NCBI GenBank assembly: GCA_964538515.1
Contig: CAZIEW010000001.1
Location: forward strand, 1 to 64,000
Direction of reading: 5' to 3'
Length of the DNA stretch: 64,000 bases
Origin: CALBZH01 sp964538515
GTDB taxonomy: Bacteria > Desulfobacterota > Syntrophobacteria > Syntrophobacterales > Syntrophobacteraceae
Shown: one piece after another, positions 36,153 to 45,100 of the stretch
Position numbering within the stretch: the stretch's first letter is position 1
Layout of the letters: every line of letters begins with the position of its first letter
Translations under genes and position numbers: made by a program
Notes under the pieces: generated by a model
What the model was told of the DNA's origin: nothing
The model's database searches: none
The model's input: the letters and a program-made list of their open reading frames with translations, nothing else

Positions 36153-38769
36153 CGTGCTGCGGACCCTTTATGACCGTTGGAGGGAGAGACGACGTGAGCG
36201 TGCGAACGAGGTCCTGGACGAGCTGAAGGCGCGCTACCACACGTTTCGGATTCTGCTCACGCACAACGAGCTCGCCCTGGATCTGCTCCGGTCCGTGGAT
36301 CAGATGCTGCTGTCGCCCCTCGCATCCCGGGAGGCTCTCTCCGACGAAACGGAAGAGCTGCTCGATGTGACCTATGAGCTCATCGACGGTTTGAATCGCC
36401 TCGCCGCAAACGGTTACGGCTCCCTTTACGATCGGCACGATCACCTGACGGCCTCGATCCGCAAGGCCCTGACTTCCATGCTGGCACATCCGTCCCACGC
36501 TCCGCGCTGCATCGCGCTGAGTGACCTGAACGGCGAGTACCGGGGGCTCGTGGGCGGCAAAGCGGCGACCCTGGGGATTTTGAAACGAGCCGGATTTCCG
36601 GTGCCGGACGGTTTCGCGGTGACTGTGGACGCGTGCAAGGAGCTGCTTACGGAAAACGGCCTGGAAACAGCCATTCGCCGCCGATTGCAGCGATTCGAGA
36701 ACGCCCCGGCGGGAAGCGCGTCATTCGAAAGCGAGGCAGAGGAGGTGCGAAGCCTCATTCTTGAAGCCGGGCTGCCCGCTGCGCTGGAGGCAGACCTTCG
36801 CAGCAGCTATGCGCGTTTGACGAGTGCGGGGGGCCACGCGTTTTCCGTCCGCAGCAGCGCCCTGGTTGAAGATCGGCCCGAGCACTCCTTTGCGGGACAG
36901 TTCAAGAGCGTGCTCAACGTCACCACGTTTGACTCGCTGGTTACGGCGCTCAAGGAAGTCATCGCGAGCAATTACAGCGCCCGGGCCATCGCGTATCGAC
37001 TCCACGCCGGGCTTTCTCCGTCGAGCCATGACATGGCCGTGCTGTGCCAGGTGCTGGTGCCGGCGCACGCCGCGGGCGGCCTGTTCACCGTCGACCCCAC
37101 GGCTCCTGAAAACGGTCGGATGCTCATGAACGCGGTCCCGGGGTTGGGCATCCTGGCCGTGAACGGCAGTGCGCCCGCCGACCTCTATCGTCCCGCGCGC
37201 GACTTCCCGGATTGGAAGCCGATGCACGAATGGGCTCAGGTCGCCGCGAAGACGCACCGAGCGGTTGCGCTTGAGGGCGGCGGCCTGAGAGAGCAGCCCG
37301 TTGCAGACGCAGAGCGCAACGCCCCCGTGCTGACCCAAGAGCAGACCGTGAGCCTCGTTCGCTACGGGCGGATGATTGAGAGCCTCATCGGGAAGCCCCA
37401 GGACATCGAGTGGGCTGTCAACGACGACGGCGAGATCTTTATTCTCCAGTCGCGGGATATCCGCCTCGCGGCAAAAGCCCGGGAGGCCTTGAGTGCGGCT
37501 CGCGGGAAGCCCGTCCTCAAGGGTGGGGTTACGGCATCCCCCGGCCGCTGCGTCGGTCGCGTCACCATCGTGCATTCGAAGCAGGACATCGACTCCTGGC
37601 GTAAGGAACGGCGATCGCCGAGCATCCTGGTGCTCCATCAGAGCCTCGTGGACGCCGCCGGTTGGCTCCCCGAATTCGAGGGCGTCGTCGTGGACCTCGG
37701 AAACCCGGCCGATCATCTCTCCTGCGTGGCCCGCGAGATCTGCCGCCCGATGCTCACGGGAGCCGGCAGGGCCACGGAGATGCTTCAAAACGGCGAGTGG
37801 GTTATTCTGGATGCGGACTCGGCCGTCATTTACCAAGCGCCGGAGGAAGTTTGGTCCGAAGCGGCAGCCTTGCACAGGAGCAGGGAGGCGGCCGAAAGCC
37901 ACCGTCAGCCGCAGGCTCAAGTCGTCACTCCGGAGGCGGCGCGGCTCCGTGAGCTCATCGAACCGCTGAACCTGACGGATGCCTACGGTCCAACCTTTTC
38001 CATCCACGAATGCCGCTCCTTGCACGACATCATCCGCTACACCCATGAGATGGCCGTGCTCGCCATGTTCCGTGTGGGAGACGCCGTTTGCGAGGAATCG
38101 GATATTCTGACGCACCGGTTGGAGGACGGATTGCCCTTCCATTTTCTGGTGATCGATCTGGGGGGCGGCATCGTCCCGGGCAAGGATCGCTTCAAGATTC
38201 GCCTCGAAGACGTGCTTTCGGCCCCTCTGTTGGCTCTATGCGACGGGATCGCCACGCCGGGGCTCCGATGGGGCCAACCGCCTCCGGGAGCCGCCCTCTC
38301 CGGACTCCTGTCGAGAGCCATGCTCGATGCGAGGAGCGCGCGGGAGGTGGGCAGTCCGAACTACGCGCTCATCACGCGAGATTACCTGAATCTCAATGCG
38401 CGCGTCGACTACCACTTCACCATGGTCGATGCCGTGTGCAGCGCGAACCCCCGAGAAAACTACATTCGATTCCGGTTCAAAGGCGGAGGAACGACAGGCG
38501 TCCAAAGAGAGCGCCGCGCCCGGTTCGTGAGTGAGGTTTTGGGCGAGCATCACTTCTTCACCGACCAGCAGGGAGACCTGGTCAATGCAACCCTGTCCGA
38601 AACCAGTCGAGAAGAAACCGCCGAGAGGCTCGTGATGATCGGGAGGCTGCTCGGGTTCAGCCGCCTGCTCGACGCCACCATGAGCGACGACGCGGCTCCG
38701 CGCAAAGTCGCTCAAGCCTTCCTGGAAGGAGACTATGCGCTGGAGAGCTTCGGCCATAACCCGGCGTAA
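36145..38769 (+). CDS. PEP-synthase-like dikinase paralog 3
   Basis: 874 residues. The start overlaps the previous stop by 8 bp and follows AAGGAGG. ATP-grasp features are complete: VGGKAATLG with K139, FSVRSSALVED, HSFAGQFK, GGLFTVDP and QDIEWA. The His domain has GNPADHLSCVARE with H524, where the two residues before His differ from the classical TxGGxxxH. The same C-terminal domain follows (CRSLHDIIRYTHE, FLVIDLGGG, YLNLNARVDYHF). It is the most classical of the three copies in its N-terminal half but likewise lacks a PEP-binding barrel. Confidence 0.85.
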   Translation: MVNVLRTLYDRWRERRRERANEVLDELKARYHTFRILLTHNELALDLLRSVDQMLLSPLASREALSDETEELLDVTYELIDGLNRLAANGYGSLYDRHDHLTASIRKALTSMLAHPSHAPRCIALSDLNGEYRGLVGGKAATLGILKRAGFPVPDGFAVTVDACKELLTENGLETAIRRRLQRFENAPAGSASFESEAEEVRSLILEAGLPAALEADLRSSYARLTSAGGHAFSVRSSALVEDRPEHSFAGQFKSVLNVTTFDSLVTALKEVIASNYSARAIAYRLHAGLSPSSHDMAVLCQVLVPAHAAGGLFTVDPTAPENGRMLMNAVPGLGILAVNGSAPADLYRPARDFPDWKPMHEWAQVAAKTHRAVALEGGGLREQPVADAERNAPVLTQEQTVSLVRYGRMIESLIGKPQDIEWAVNDDGEIFILQSRDIRLAAKAREALSAARGKPVLKGGVTASPGRCVGRVTIVHSKQDIDSWRKERRSPSILVLHQSLVDAAGWLPEFEGVVVDLGNPADHLSCVAREICRPMLTGAGRATEMLQNGEWVILDADSAVIYQAPEEVWSEAAALHRSREAAESHRQPQAQVVTPEAARLRELIEPLNLTDAYGPTFSIHECRSLHDIIRYTHEMAVLAMFRVGDAVCEESDILTHRLEDGLPFHFLVIDLGGGIVPGKDRFKIRLEDVLSAPLLALCDGIATPGLRWGQPPPGAALSGLLSRAMLDARSAREVGSPNYALITRDYLNLNARVDYHFTMVDAVCSANPRENYIRFRFKGGGTTGVQRERRARFVSEVLGEHHFFTDQQGDLVNATLSETSREETAERLVMIGRLLGFSRLLDATMSDDAAPRKVAQAFLEGDYALESFGHNPA

Positions 38770-38890
38770 ACTTGCTGTCCGCATCGAGCGCCCGGGTTGC
38801 GAACGGTTGCATGCTGGGGCCGGCCGTCGCTCGGACGGACTCTTGTTGTGATCCATGGCACGGGCACGACCCAACGAGGAGAGCAATTCG

Positions 38891-39298
38891 ATGAGTATTC
38901 GAGTCTTGCTGGTTGATGACGAAGAACCATTCGCCAGTGTTCTCGCAGAACGTTTGAATGCGCGCAACCTCAACGTCACGACGGCATTGTCGGGTCATGC
39001 CGCCCTGTCTCTCCTCGACAAGGCGGAAATGGATGTCGTTGTCCTGGACGTTTGCATGCCGGGACTCAGCGGCCTCGAGGTCCTGAAGTGCATTAAAGAG
39101 CGTTCGCCGGCGGTGGAGGTGATTTTGCTGAGCGCCAGGGAATCCATCAAGGATGCCATGCAGGGCATGCGCTTCGGCGCCTTCGACTATTTGACGAAGC
39201 CTCTCCCGGTGGACAGCCTGGACAGGAGAATCCACGAGGCCGCTCGCGAGCCGTTCAAGCGTGGTAGAAGCGAAGACGGGGCAGTTCAACGGCCGTGA
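38891..39298 (+). CDS. Receiver-only response regulator B
   Basis: 135 residues from ATG 38891, with GAGGAGAG upstream. Receiver domain: D10-D11 acidic pair (LVDDEEP), phospho-acceptor Asp in VVLDVCMPG, LLSARES and K in LTKPLP. No DNA-binding part. Last gene of the PEPS-like run, 121 bp after paralog 3, convergent with and overlapping the phosphatase gene by 44 bp. Distinct in sequence from receiver A. Confidence 0.88.
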   Translation: MSIRVLLVDDEEPFASVLAERLNARNLNVTTALSGHAALSLLDKAEMDVVVLDVCMPGLSGLEVLKCIKERSPAVEVILLSARESIKDAMQGMRFGAFDYLTKPLPVDSLDRRIHEAAREPFKRGRSEDGAVQRP

Positions 39299-39932
39299 GC
39301 AGATTGCCATAGACGGCGCCGGTATCGATTCCGATTTTGTCACGGGTGACGAAGGGGGTTTCAAACGGCGTGTGTCCGAAGACGACAATGAAGCCCAGTG
39401 GCGCCTCCGAGCTCAGAAACGGCTCGCGCACGGTCAGAAGCCTGTCGAGTGAGCAGCTTTCCAAATCTTCGCCCGGAATGACGCCTGCATGGGTGAACAG
39501 GTACGGCCCGAGCTTGTAGTAGGGCTGCAGCTCCGAAAGAAACGCCCGGTGCTCGAGCGGCAGAAAGGACAGGTCGCGCAGCGATCGAATCGACTCCTCC
39601 CCGTAGCTCGCAAGCGTTGGCTCCACTCCCAGGGGACGGATGACCCGCAGGAGGTCCGGATCGCCCGTACGGGCATACTCCAACAGCCAATGCTCATGGT
39701 TGCCCAGGAGAAAAACACAGCGGCGAACCCGGCGCCTCGCGTCGAGGAGCAGGTCGATGACCTGCTTCGAATCGGGTCCCCGGTTGAGGTAGTCGCCTAA
39801 AAAAACGAGAACGTCCTGTTCCGCGTCGATGGGCAGCCGCCCCAGCAGGGCTTCGAGCTTCTTGAAGCACCCGTGGACATCACCCACCGCAAAAACCTTG
39901 TGGCCCCAATGGGGTCGTTCCATGCCAGCCAT
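39255..39932 (-). CDS. PPP-family Ser/Thr protein phosphatase-like
   Basis: About 225 residues. Metallophosphatase motifs in order: GDVHG, GDYLNRGPDS (GDxxDRG variant with Asn) and GNHE, then a late HAG and FGHTP. This is the PrpA/ApaH-like clan of Mn-dependent phosphatases. Starts at 39941, 39932 and 39923 are all possible; AAGGA is best spaced for 39932. It may reverse phosphorylation by the Ser/Thr kinase at 45864, but that is inference. Confidence 0.87.
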   Translation of the reverse strand: MAGMERPHWGHKVFAVGDVHGCFKKLEALLGRLPIDAEQDVLVFLGDYLNRGPDSKQVIDLLLDARRRVRRCVFLLGNHEHWLLEYARTGDPDLLRVIRPLGVEPTLASYGEESIRSLRDLSFLPLEHRAFLSELQPYYKLGPYLFTHAGVIPGEDLESCSLDRLLTVREPFLSSEAPLGFIVVFGHTPFETPFVTRDKIGIDTGAVYGNLLTAVELPRLRFYHA

Positions 39933-39972
39933 TGCATTCATTCCTTTGTCAGCCGGATGCTAACACATTTCA

Positions 39973-40020
39973 CTTCTCCAATGAACTGGGAGAAGCCCGC
40001 GTGGGTTTTTGTGGTATAGT
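39973..40020 (+). promoter_or_regulatory. Hairpin and extended -10 promoter before HD gene
   Basis: CTTCTCC (39973-39979) pairs with GGAGAAG (39989-39995), and a run of T follows CCCGCGTGGG. Then TGTGGTATAGT at 40010-40020 is an extended -10 element for the HD gene. A -35 box is not evident. Confidence 0.35.
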
Positions 40021-40091
40021 CGCGCGCAAGTCAGCTCAGCGTGAGCAGCTATCCGTCCTTTCCGCAACCCGACGCCTACGGGAGGTCACCC

Positions 40092-41279
40092 GTGCTGCGC
40101 AAAGCCCTCCTCTTGAAACTGTTCAGCGCGGCAACGATGCAGCGATGGAACGACAAGATCCGCCCCGTGGACCTGATCGAGCTCGACAAGCAGGCCCACA
40201 AGATGGTCCTGGCATACTTCATCGGGAAGTGGGAGGAGGAGCACACGGCCGTGGATTGGACCCGGGTCATCGAAGGCGGAATGTTCGAGCTCCTCCAGCG
40301 TGTGGTGCTGACCGACCTCAAACCCCCCATTTATTACAAGATCAAGTCCGACCCGGCTCGCTACGCACGCCTCAACGCATGGGTTTTCGAGCAGCTGCGC
40401 CCCGTCCTGTCGCCGCTCGGCGCGGCGTTTCAGGAACGGTTTTGCCGGTATTTCCAGGAAGAGGAAAGCACGCTTCCTCGTCGGATCCTGAACGCGGCTC
40501 ATATCTCGGCCACTCGATGGGAATTTGAGATTCTCTACCGGATGAATCCCCTTGGCTTCGAGATGCAGGCCATTCACGAGCGCCTCACGACGGCCCAGAG
40601 CGCATTCAATGACCTCAAGGGCGTTACCCTGATCCGGGAGGATGCAGCCTCGACGCGTTTCGTCGATCTGTGCGGCCAGCTCCGTTTCCAGATCCGGTGG
40701 GCCAACGTGCACCGAACGCCTCGAACCTCCGTGCTGGGGCATTCCCTCTTCGTCGCCTGTATCGCTTACTTCCTCTCGCTCCAGGTCGGCGCCTGCCGGA
40801 AGCGCGTCATCAACAACTTCTTTACAGGACTCTTCCATGACCTTCCCGAAGTCCTCACCCGCGACATCATTTCACCCGTCAAACGATCCATCGAGGGCCT
40901 CGATACCCTGATCAAAGCATATGAAAAGGAAATGATGGAGCAAGAGTTTTACAGCCTCCTTCCGAAAAGCTGGATTCCCGACCTCAAGCTTTATTCCGAG
41001 GAGGAGTTTGAAAGCGTCGCACTGCTGGATGGCGAGCGGGTCCACCTGACGAGCGACACGATCAACGCCCATTACAACGAGGACCGCTACTCCCCGAGAG
41101 ACGGGGAGCTCGTGAAAGCCGCGGATCGCCTGGCGGCCTTCATCGAGGCGTACGCCGCCATCCGCGACGGGTGTGGGTCGCCCGACCTTCACGAAGCCCT
41201 CTGGTCCATCCGGCGGGAGGAAGCGCAACGAACCCTTGGAGGCATCGACCTTGGTGAAATCTACGCCGACTTCGACTGA
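40092..41279 (+). CDS. HD-domain phosphohydrolase (YfbR-like)
   Basis: 395 residues from GTG 40092, with GGGAGG 7 bases upstream. The HD metal site is visible: H in TSVLGHSLFVA, H-D in LFHDLPEVLTRDIISPVK and a distal D in KAADRLAAF, which is the arrangement of YfbR/HDDC2-type 5'-nucleotidases. N-terminal helical region of about 200 residues precedes a second, smaller set of helices. Natural substrate unknown. Single gene between the phosphatase and the lipoprotein. Confidence 0.82.
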   Translation: MLRKALLLKLFSAATMQRWNDKIRPVDLIELDKQAHKMVLAYFIGKWEEEHTAVDWTRVIEGGMFELLQRVVLTDLKPPIYYKIKSDPARYARLNAWVFEQLRPVLSPLGAAFQERFCRYFQEEESTLPRRILNAAHISATRWEFEILYRMNPLGFEMQAIHERLTTAQSAFNDLKGVTLIREDAASTRFVDLCGQLRFQIRWANVHRTPRTSVLGHSLFVACIAYFLSLQVGACRKRVINNFFTGLFHDLPEVLTRDIISPVKRSIEGLDTLIKAYEKEMMEQEFYSLLPKSWIPDLKLYSEEEFESVALLDGERVHLTSDTINAHYNEDRYSPRDGELVKAADRLAAFIEAYAAIRDGCGSPDLHEALWSIRREEAQRTLGGIDLGEIYADFD

Positions 41280-41572
41280 GCGGATTCCCAATGGGGCTTT
41301 GTGACGCGTGGGGGAGGTCTCGGTGTTTGAGCCCGGCAGGCTGAGCGTGTCGGCTGTCCGTTGACAACTGTACCCGTAATCCCTGATAATATCTGCAACT
41401 CTTTGAGCTCCATCTCCTTTTGGTCATAGACGATTCCATCTGGGTCGTAACCATTGGCACGCGACCAGCCGGTACGAATGCCGGTACCGCAACGCCCGAC
41501 GGCTGCAAGGGGCGTACGGAGCGACCCCTTCGTCTGAATGGGAAATGAGCCTTCGTGGGAAAAGGAGTTGAC

Positions 41573-41989
41573 ATGACAAAGAGACATCCGGCCTGTGCGA
41601 GCATCGTCGCCTGTGCGGTGCTTCTTACCGTGGCGGGGTTTCTCAGCGGGTGCAGCCGTAATGAACCGCCCCCTCCCCCGCAGGCCGGTCCACCGGGGAC
41701 GGTGGCCCCCCGAGCCCAAACTCCTGCTCGTGAGATGCAGAGCAGGCCGCAGCAGCAGGCTGTCCCCCAGATGACTGCTCCTCAGACGCCGCCTCAGCCC
41801 GCAACCAGCCTGGGAGCCATCGCCCAAGTGCACCTTGGAATGAGCTCGCAGCACGTCCTTCAACTGCTCGGAAGTCCGACCATGGTGAAGCCCAAAGGAC
41901 AGTATGTGGAATGGGAATACTGGATCGGAGGCGGAGAGCTGGAAGTCACGCTTCAGGCCGATCAGGTGGTTTCAATCGAGAATCTCTGA
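41573..41989 (+). CDS. BamE/SmpA-like small lipoprotein
   Basis: 138 residues from ATG 41573, with AAAAGGAG upstream. A lipoprotein signal with lipobox LSGC is followed by a Pro/Gln-rich linker (residues 27-75) and a C-terminal SmpA/OmlA-like domain (IAQVHLGMSSQHVLQLLGSPTMVKPKGQYVEWEYW), the pattern of BamE-type and related two-helix/three-strand lipoproteins. It probably sits on the outer membrane. The following FHA fusion gene is on the same strand after 179 bp. Confidence 0.8.
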   Translation: MTKRHPACASIVACAVLLTVAGFLSGCSRNEPPPPPQAGPPGTVAPRAQTPAREMQSRPQQQAVPQMTAPQTPPQPATSLGAIAQVHLGMSSQHVLQLLGSPTMVKPKGQYVEWEYWIGGGELEVTLQADQVVSIENL

Positions 41990-42168
41990 TCGGCCGAGGC
42001 TCCGGCGTATGAGACGCTCGCCGGCGCCAGTTGTGGTTCCAATGACGGAAACGATTATCGCCGGTCCCCGCCCTCTCTGATCGAGGATCAAGTCTTGGCG
42101 CGGATTCGCCACTCCAATGGGCGGTCCGCGCCAGGCTGTGTCGGAGCCGGCAGTCGAGGAAGAGCCCA

Positions 42169-45100
42169 ATGAGTGAAGAGATCAAGTCCAGACCGATTCC
42201 TGACAGAGCCTCCGCTAAGATACCCTCGGAGCAGCCCCTCATCCGTCAACCTGCAGATGCGAAGCTCCAAGGGGCGGGAATTGGCACCGGGTCGCCTCGG
42301 CAGTCAAAGCAGCCGGCGGCTGAAGACGAGCTGCAAACTGTCATTGCAGACGCCTCGACCACCGGCCTGCACGACGCCTTGACGCTTCAACCCACTCTCG
42401 AAGTCATCTCGGGCTCGGCCAACCGCAAGGTTATTCCCTTGGGGCCGGATAAGCTCAGAATCGGACGTGTCAGTTACAACGACGTGGTCCTGAACGACAG
42501 TAAGGTCTCGCGGACCCACGCGGCCATCTCTTTCGAGAAGGGCTATTATGTGGTCGAAGACCTGAACTCGACCAACGGCGTCTATGTGGACGGTAACTTG
42601 GTCCACAAGGTTGTGCTCCGCTCCGGGAGTCAGATCACGATCGGGGACACGGTCCTGCTCTTCACGCAGGTCGATCCCGTGATCACCTTGGACGACAAAA
42701 TCTCCTTCATCAACAAGACCGACCTTTTCAACTGGCTCGACGACGAAACCAAGGCCATGCTTGCCGACAACCTCCTGGTTCGCTTCTTTCCTAAAGACAG
42801 TGTGGTCTTGCACCAGAAGGCTCCCGTGGAAAGCATGTATTTCCTGTATTCGGGCAGCATTCGAGTGGTGGAGATCAATGAGGAGGGCGGAGAGCGGCCG
42901 ATCGACGAGATCCAGCCCGGAGGCTTCTTCGGAGAGAGGGGCCTGCTCGCGGGGGAGGCCGGCCTGTATTCCATGGTCACCAACACCGACTTGCACGTGC
43001 TCGAACTGCGACGCGACCGGCTCAACGAGCTGCTTCTCAAGAAACCGGAGCTGAACAAAGCGTTTTACCGGATGATGCTGCAAAAGCTCACGGCGGGTCA
43101 TACCGAGCATGATCGGGATGGGCTTCGTCGCGACCAGCTCCAACAGATGATCGCTCCCACCGACGTGACCATCATCGGTGAGGACAAGAAGATCAAGGAG
43201 GCCAGGAAGAAAATCGAATCCTTGGCCAGGGAAAATGCGTCGGTGCTCATTGTCGGGAGAGCCGGGACGGGCAAGAGGACCTTTGCCCGTTATTATCACA
43301 AGATGGGCACGCAGCCTGACACCCCTTACGTGGAGCTGTCCCTGACGGAGCTCGACCGCAGCAAGATCGGAGCCGCGATTTTCGGCGTTGAGGCCGACCC
43401 CACGGCAACGCATATGAAAGGCCAGGTCGGGTACCTCGAGATGGTCGGGACCGGCACGGTTGCCATCCTCCATGCGGAGCTTTTGGACGCCCACCAGCAA
43501 AGCAAGCTTGCCACCTACCTGCAGCAGGGATGGTTCCACCGAATGTACGGGCGGGAAAGCGTCCGATCCAAGGCCCAGGTGATCTTGGTGGCGACTGGAG
43601 CTGAAAGCGAGATCATGGAGCGGCTCATTCCTGAGCTGCAGGACCTCTACAAGAGCAGCACGGTTGCGCTTCCAACGCTTACCCAACGGCTGAAAGACAT
43701 TCCCCTGCTCGCCGAGCATTATCTCAGCCTGTTCGCGAAAAAGAGCGGCAAGCGCATCTCGGGGCTGTCGCGGGAAGCCACGGACAAGCTCGTTTCATAC
43801 ACCTGGCCCGGCGACGTCAAGGAACTGGAAAACGTGCTGCAGCGGGCCGCCATCGTGTCGTCAGAGGGAGTCATCATCCCCGGCGATCTCATCTTCGTTG
43901 CCCCGTCAGAACGGGAGCGACACAAATATAATCTTCTGCGAAGCGACAGGCTCCGCAACATCATGCGGCATCCCCTGGTGCCGAAGCTGTTTGTCTGGTT
44001 CAATATCTTCATGGTTGTCCTCATGGCGGGCTTCACCCTGTTCGGAGGCTCCCAGCCGGAAGGCACCCCCCTTCAATCCTTTGAGAACAACCCGGGAATG
44101 CTGATCACCTGGCTGGTCTGGTTCCCGCTCCTGCCCATCTCGGCGCTGCTCCTTGGACGGATCTGGTGCGGCGTCTGCCCGATTGCGGGCATCGGCGACA
44201 TTGTGGCCAAGATCAAGCGATTCAACATCCCGGCCCCTAAGATTCTGAAACGGCTGGACTTCTGGACGGTTGCCATCGCTTTCATGGTCCTGGATTTCAC
44301 GGAAGAGTTCTTCGCCGTTGCCGAAAAGCCTTGGGCTACGGGAATGCTCCTTGTGATCATCATTGCGTTGTCGGCCATTTTCTGCGTCCTCTTTGAACGA
44401 AAGACCTTCTGCCGCTACGTGTGCCCTCTGGCAGGAATGCTGGGAACCTATGCACCCGTGAGCATGATGGAGGTCCGGGGCAACAAGAAAGTGTGCCAGA
44501 CCCAATGCGGACAGCATTTGTGCTACAAGGGAACGGAGCACGCGGATGGATGCCCGATGTTCTCCTATCCAGCCTCCTTGAGCACCAACGCAGAATGCAT
44601 GATGTGCTTCAACTGCCTCAAGAGCTGCGACAACCGGGGTGTACAAGTCAATATTCGGCCGCCGCTGCAGGAGCTGTGGCACCAGAGCCAGCCGCTCTTG
44701 AGCCTGTCGGTTTTCGGCGTGATCATGGTGGGGCTCATGGGGCGCCACCAGTTCACTCGTCTGGCCTTCTGCAAAGCGATCGAGCAGTCGCTCGCCTGGC
44801 CGCCGGTGGTGATCCACACGGTCGTGTATTCGGGCTTCATCCTTGCCGCGCTCATTCCCTTCTGGCTGGCTTCCACGGTTTCGGCCGCTGCGTCGCAGGA
44901 GAAGGTTTCCGAGAACATGGCCCATTACGGAATGGCCTTCATCCCGCTCGCCATTGCCGGTCACATCTCCCACGTCGCCGACGAATGGCTGGGCAATGGC
45001 GTTTACAGCCTGCTGGGCTATTTCGTGAAGGTCTATCGGGCGCTGGTGGCCGGGATACCCATCGGAAGCCAGCCGGTCGAAATGACGCATTTCATCCACG

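Noticed and set aside
36721..38142. Long minus-strand frame opposite paralog 3
   Set aside because: Shadow frame; the plus strand has family motifs and a good start.
41455..41469. Sigma-54-like TGGCAC before the BamE-like lipoprotein
   Set aside because: The -24 half is good but the -12 half is CAGC instead of TTGC, so evidence is insufficient.
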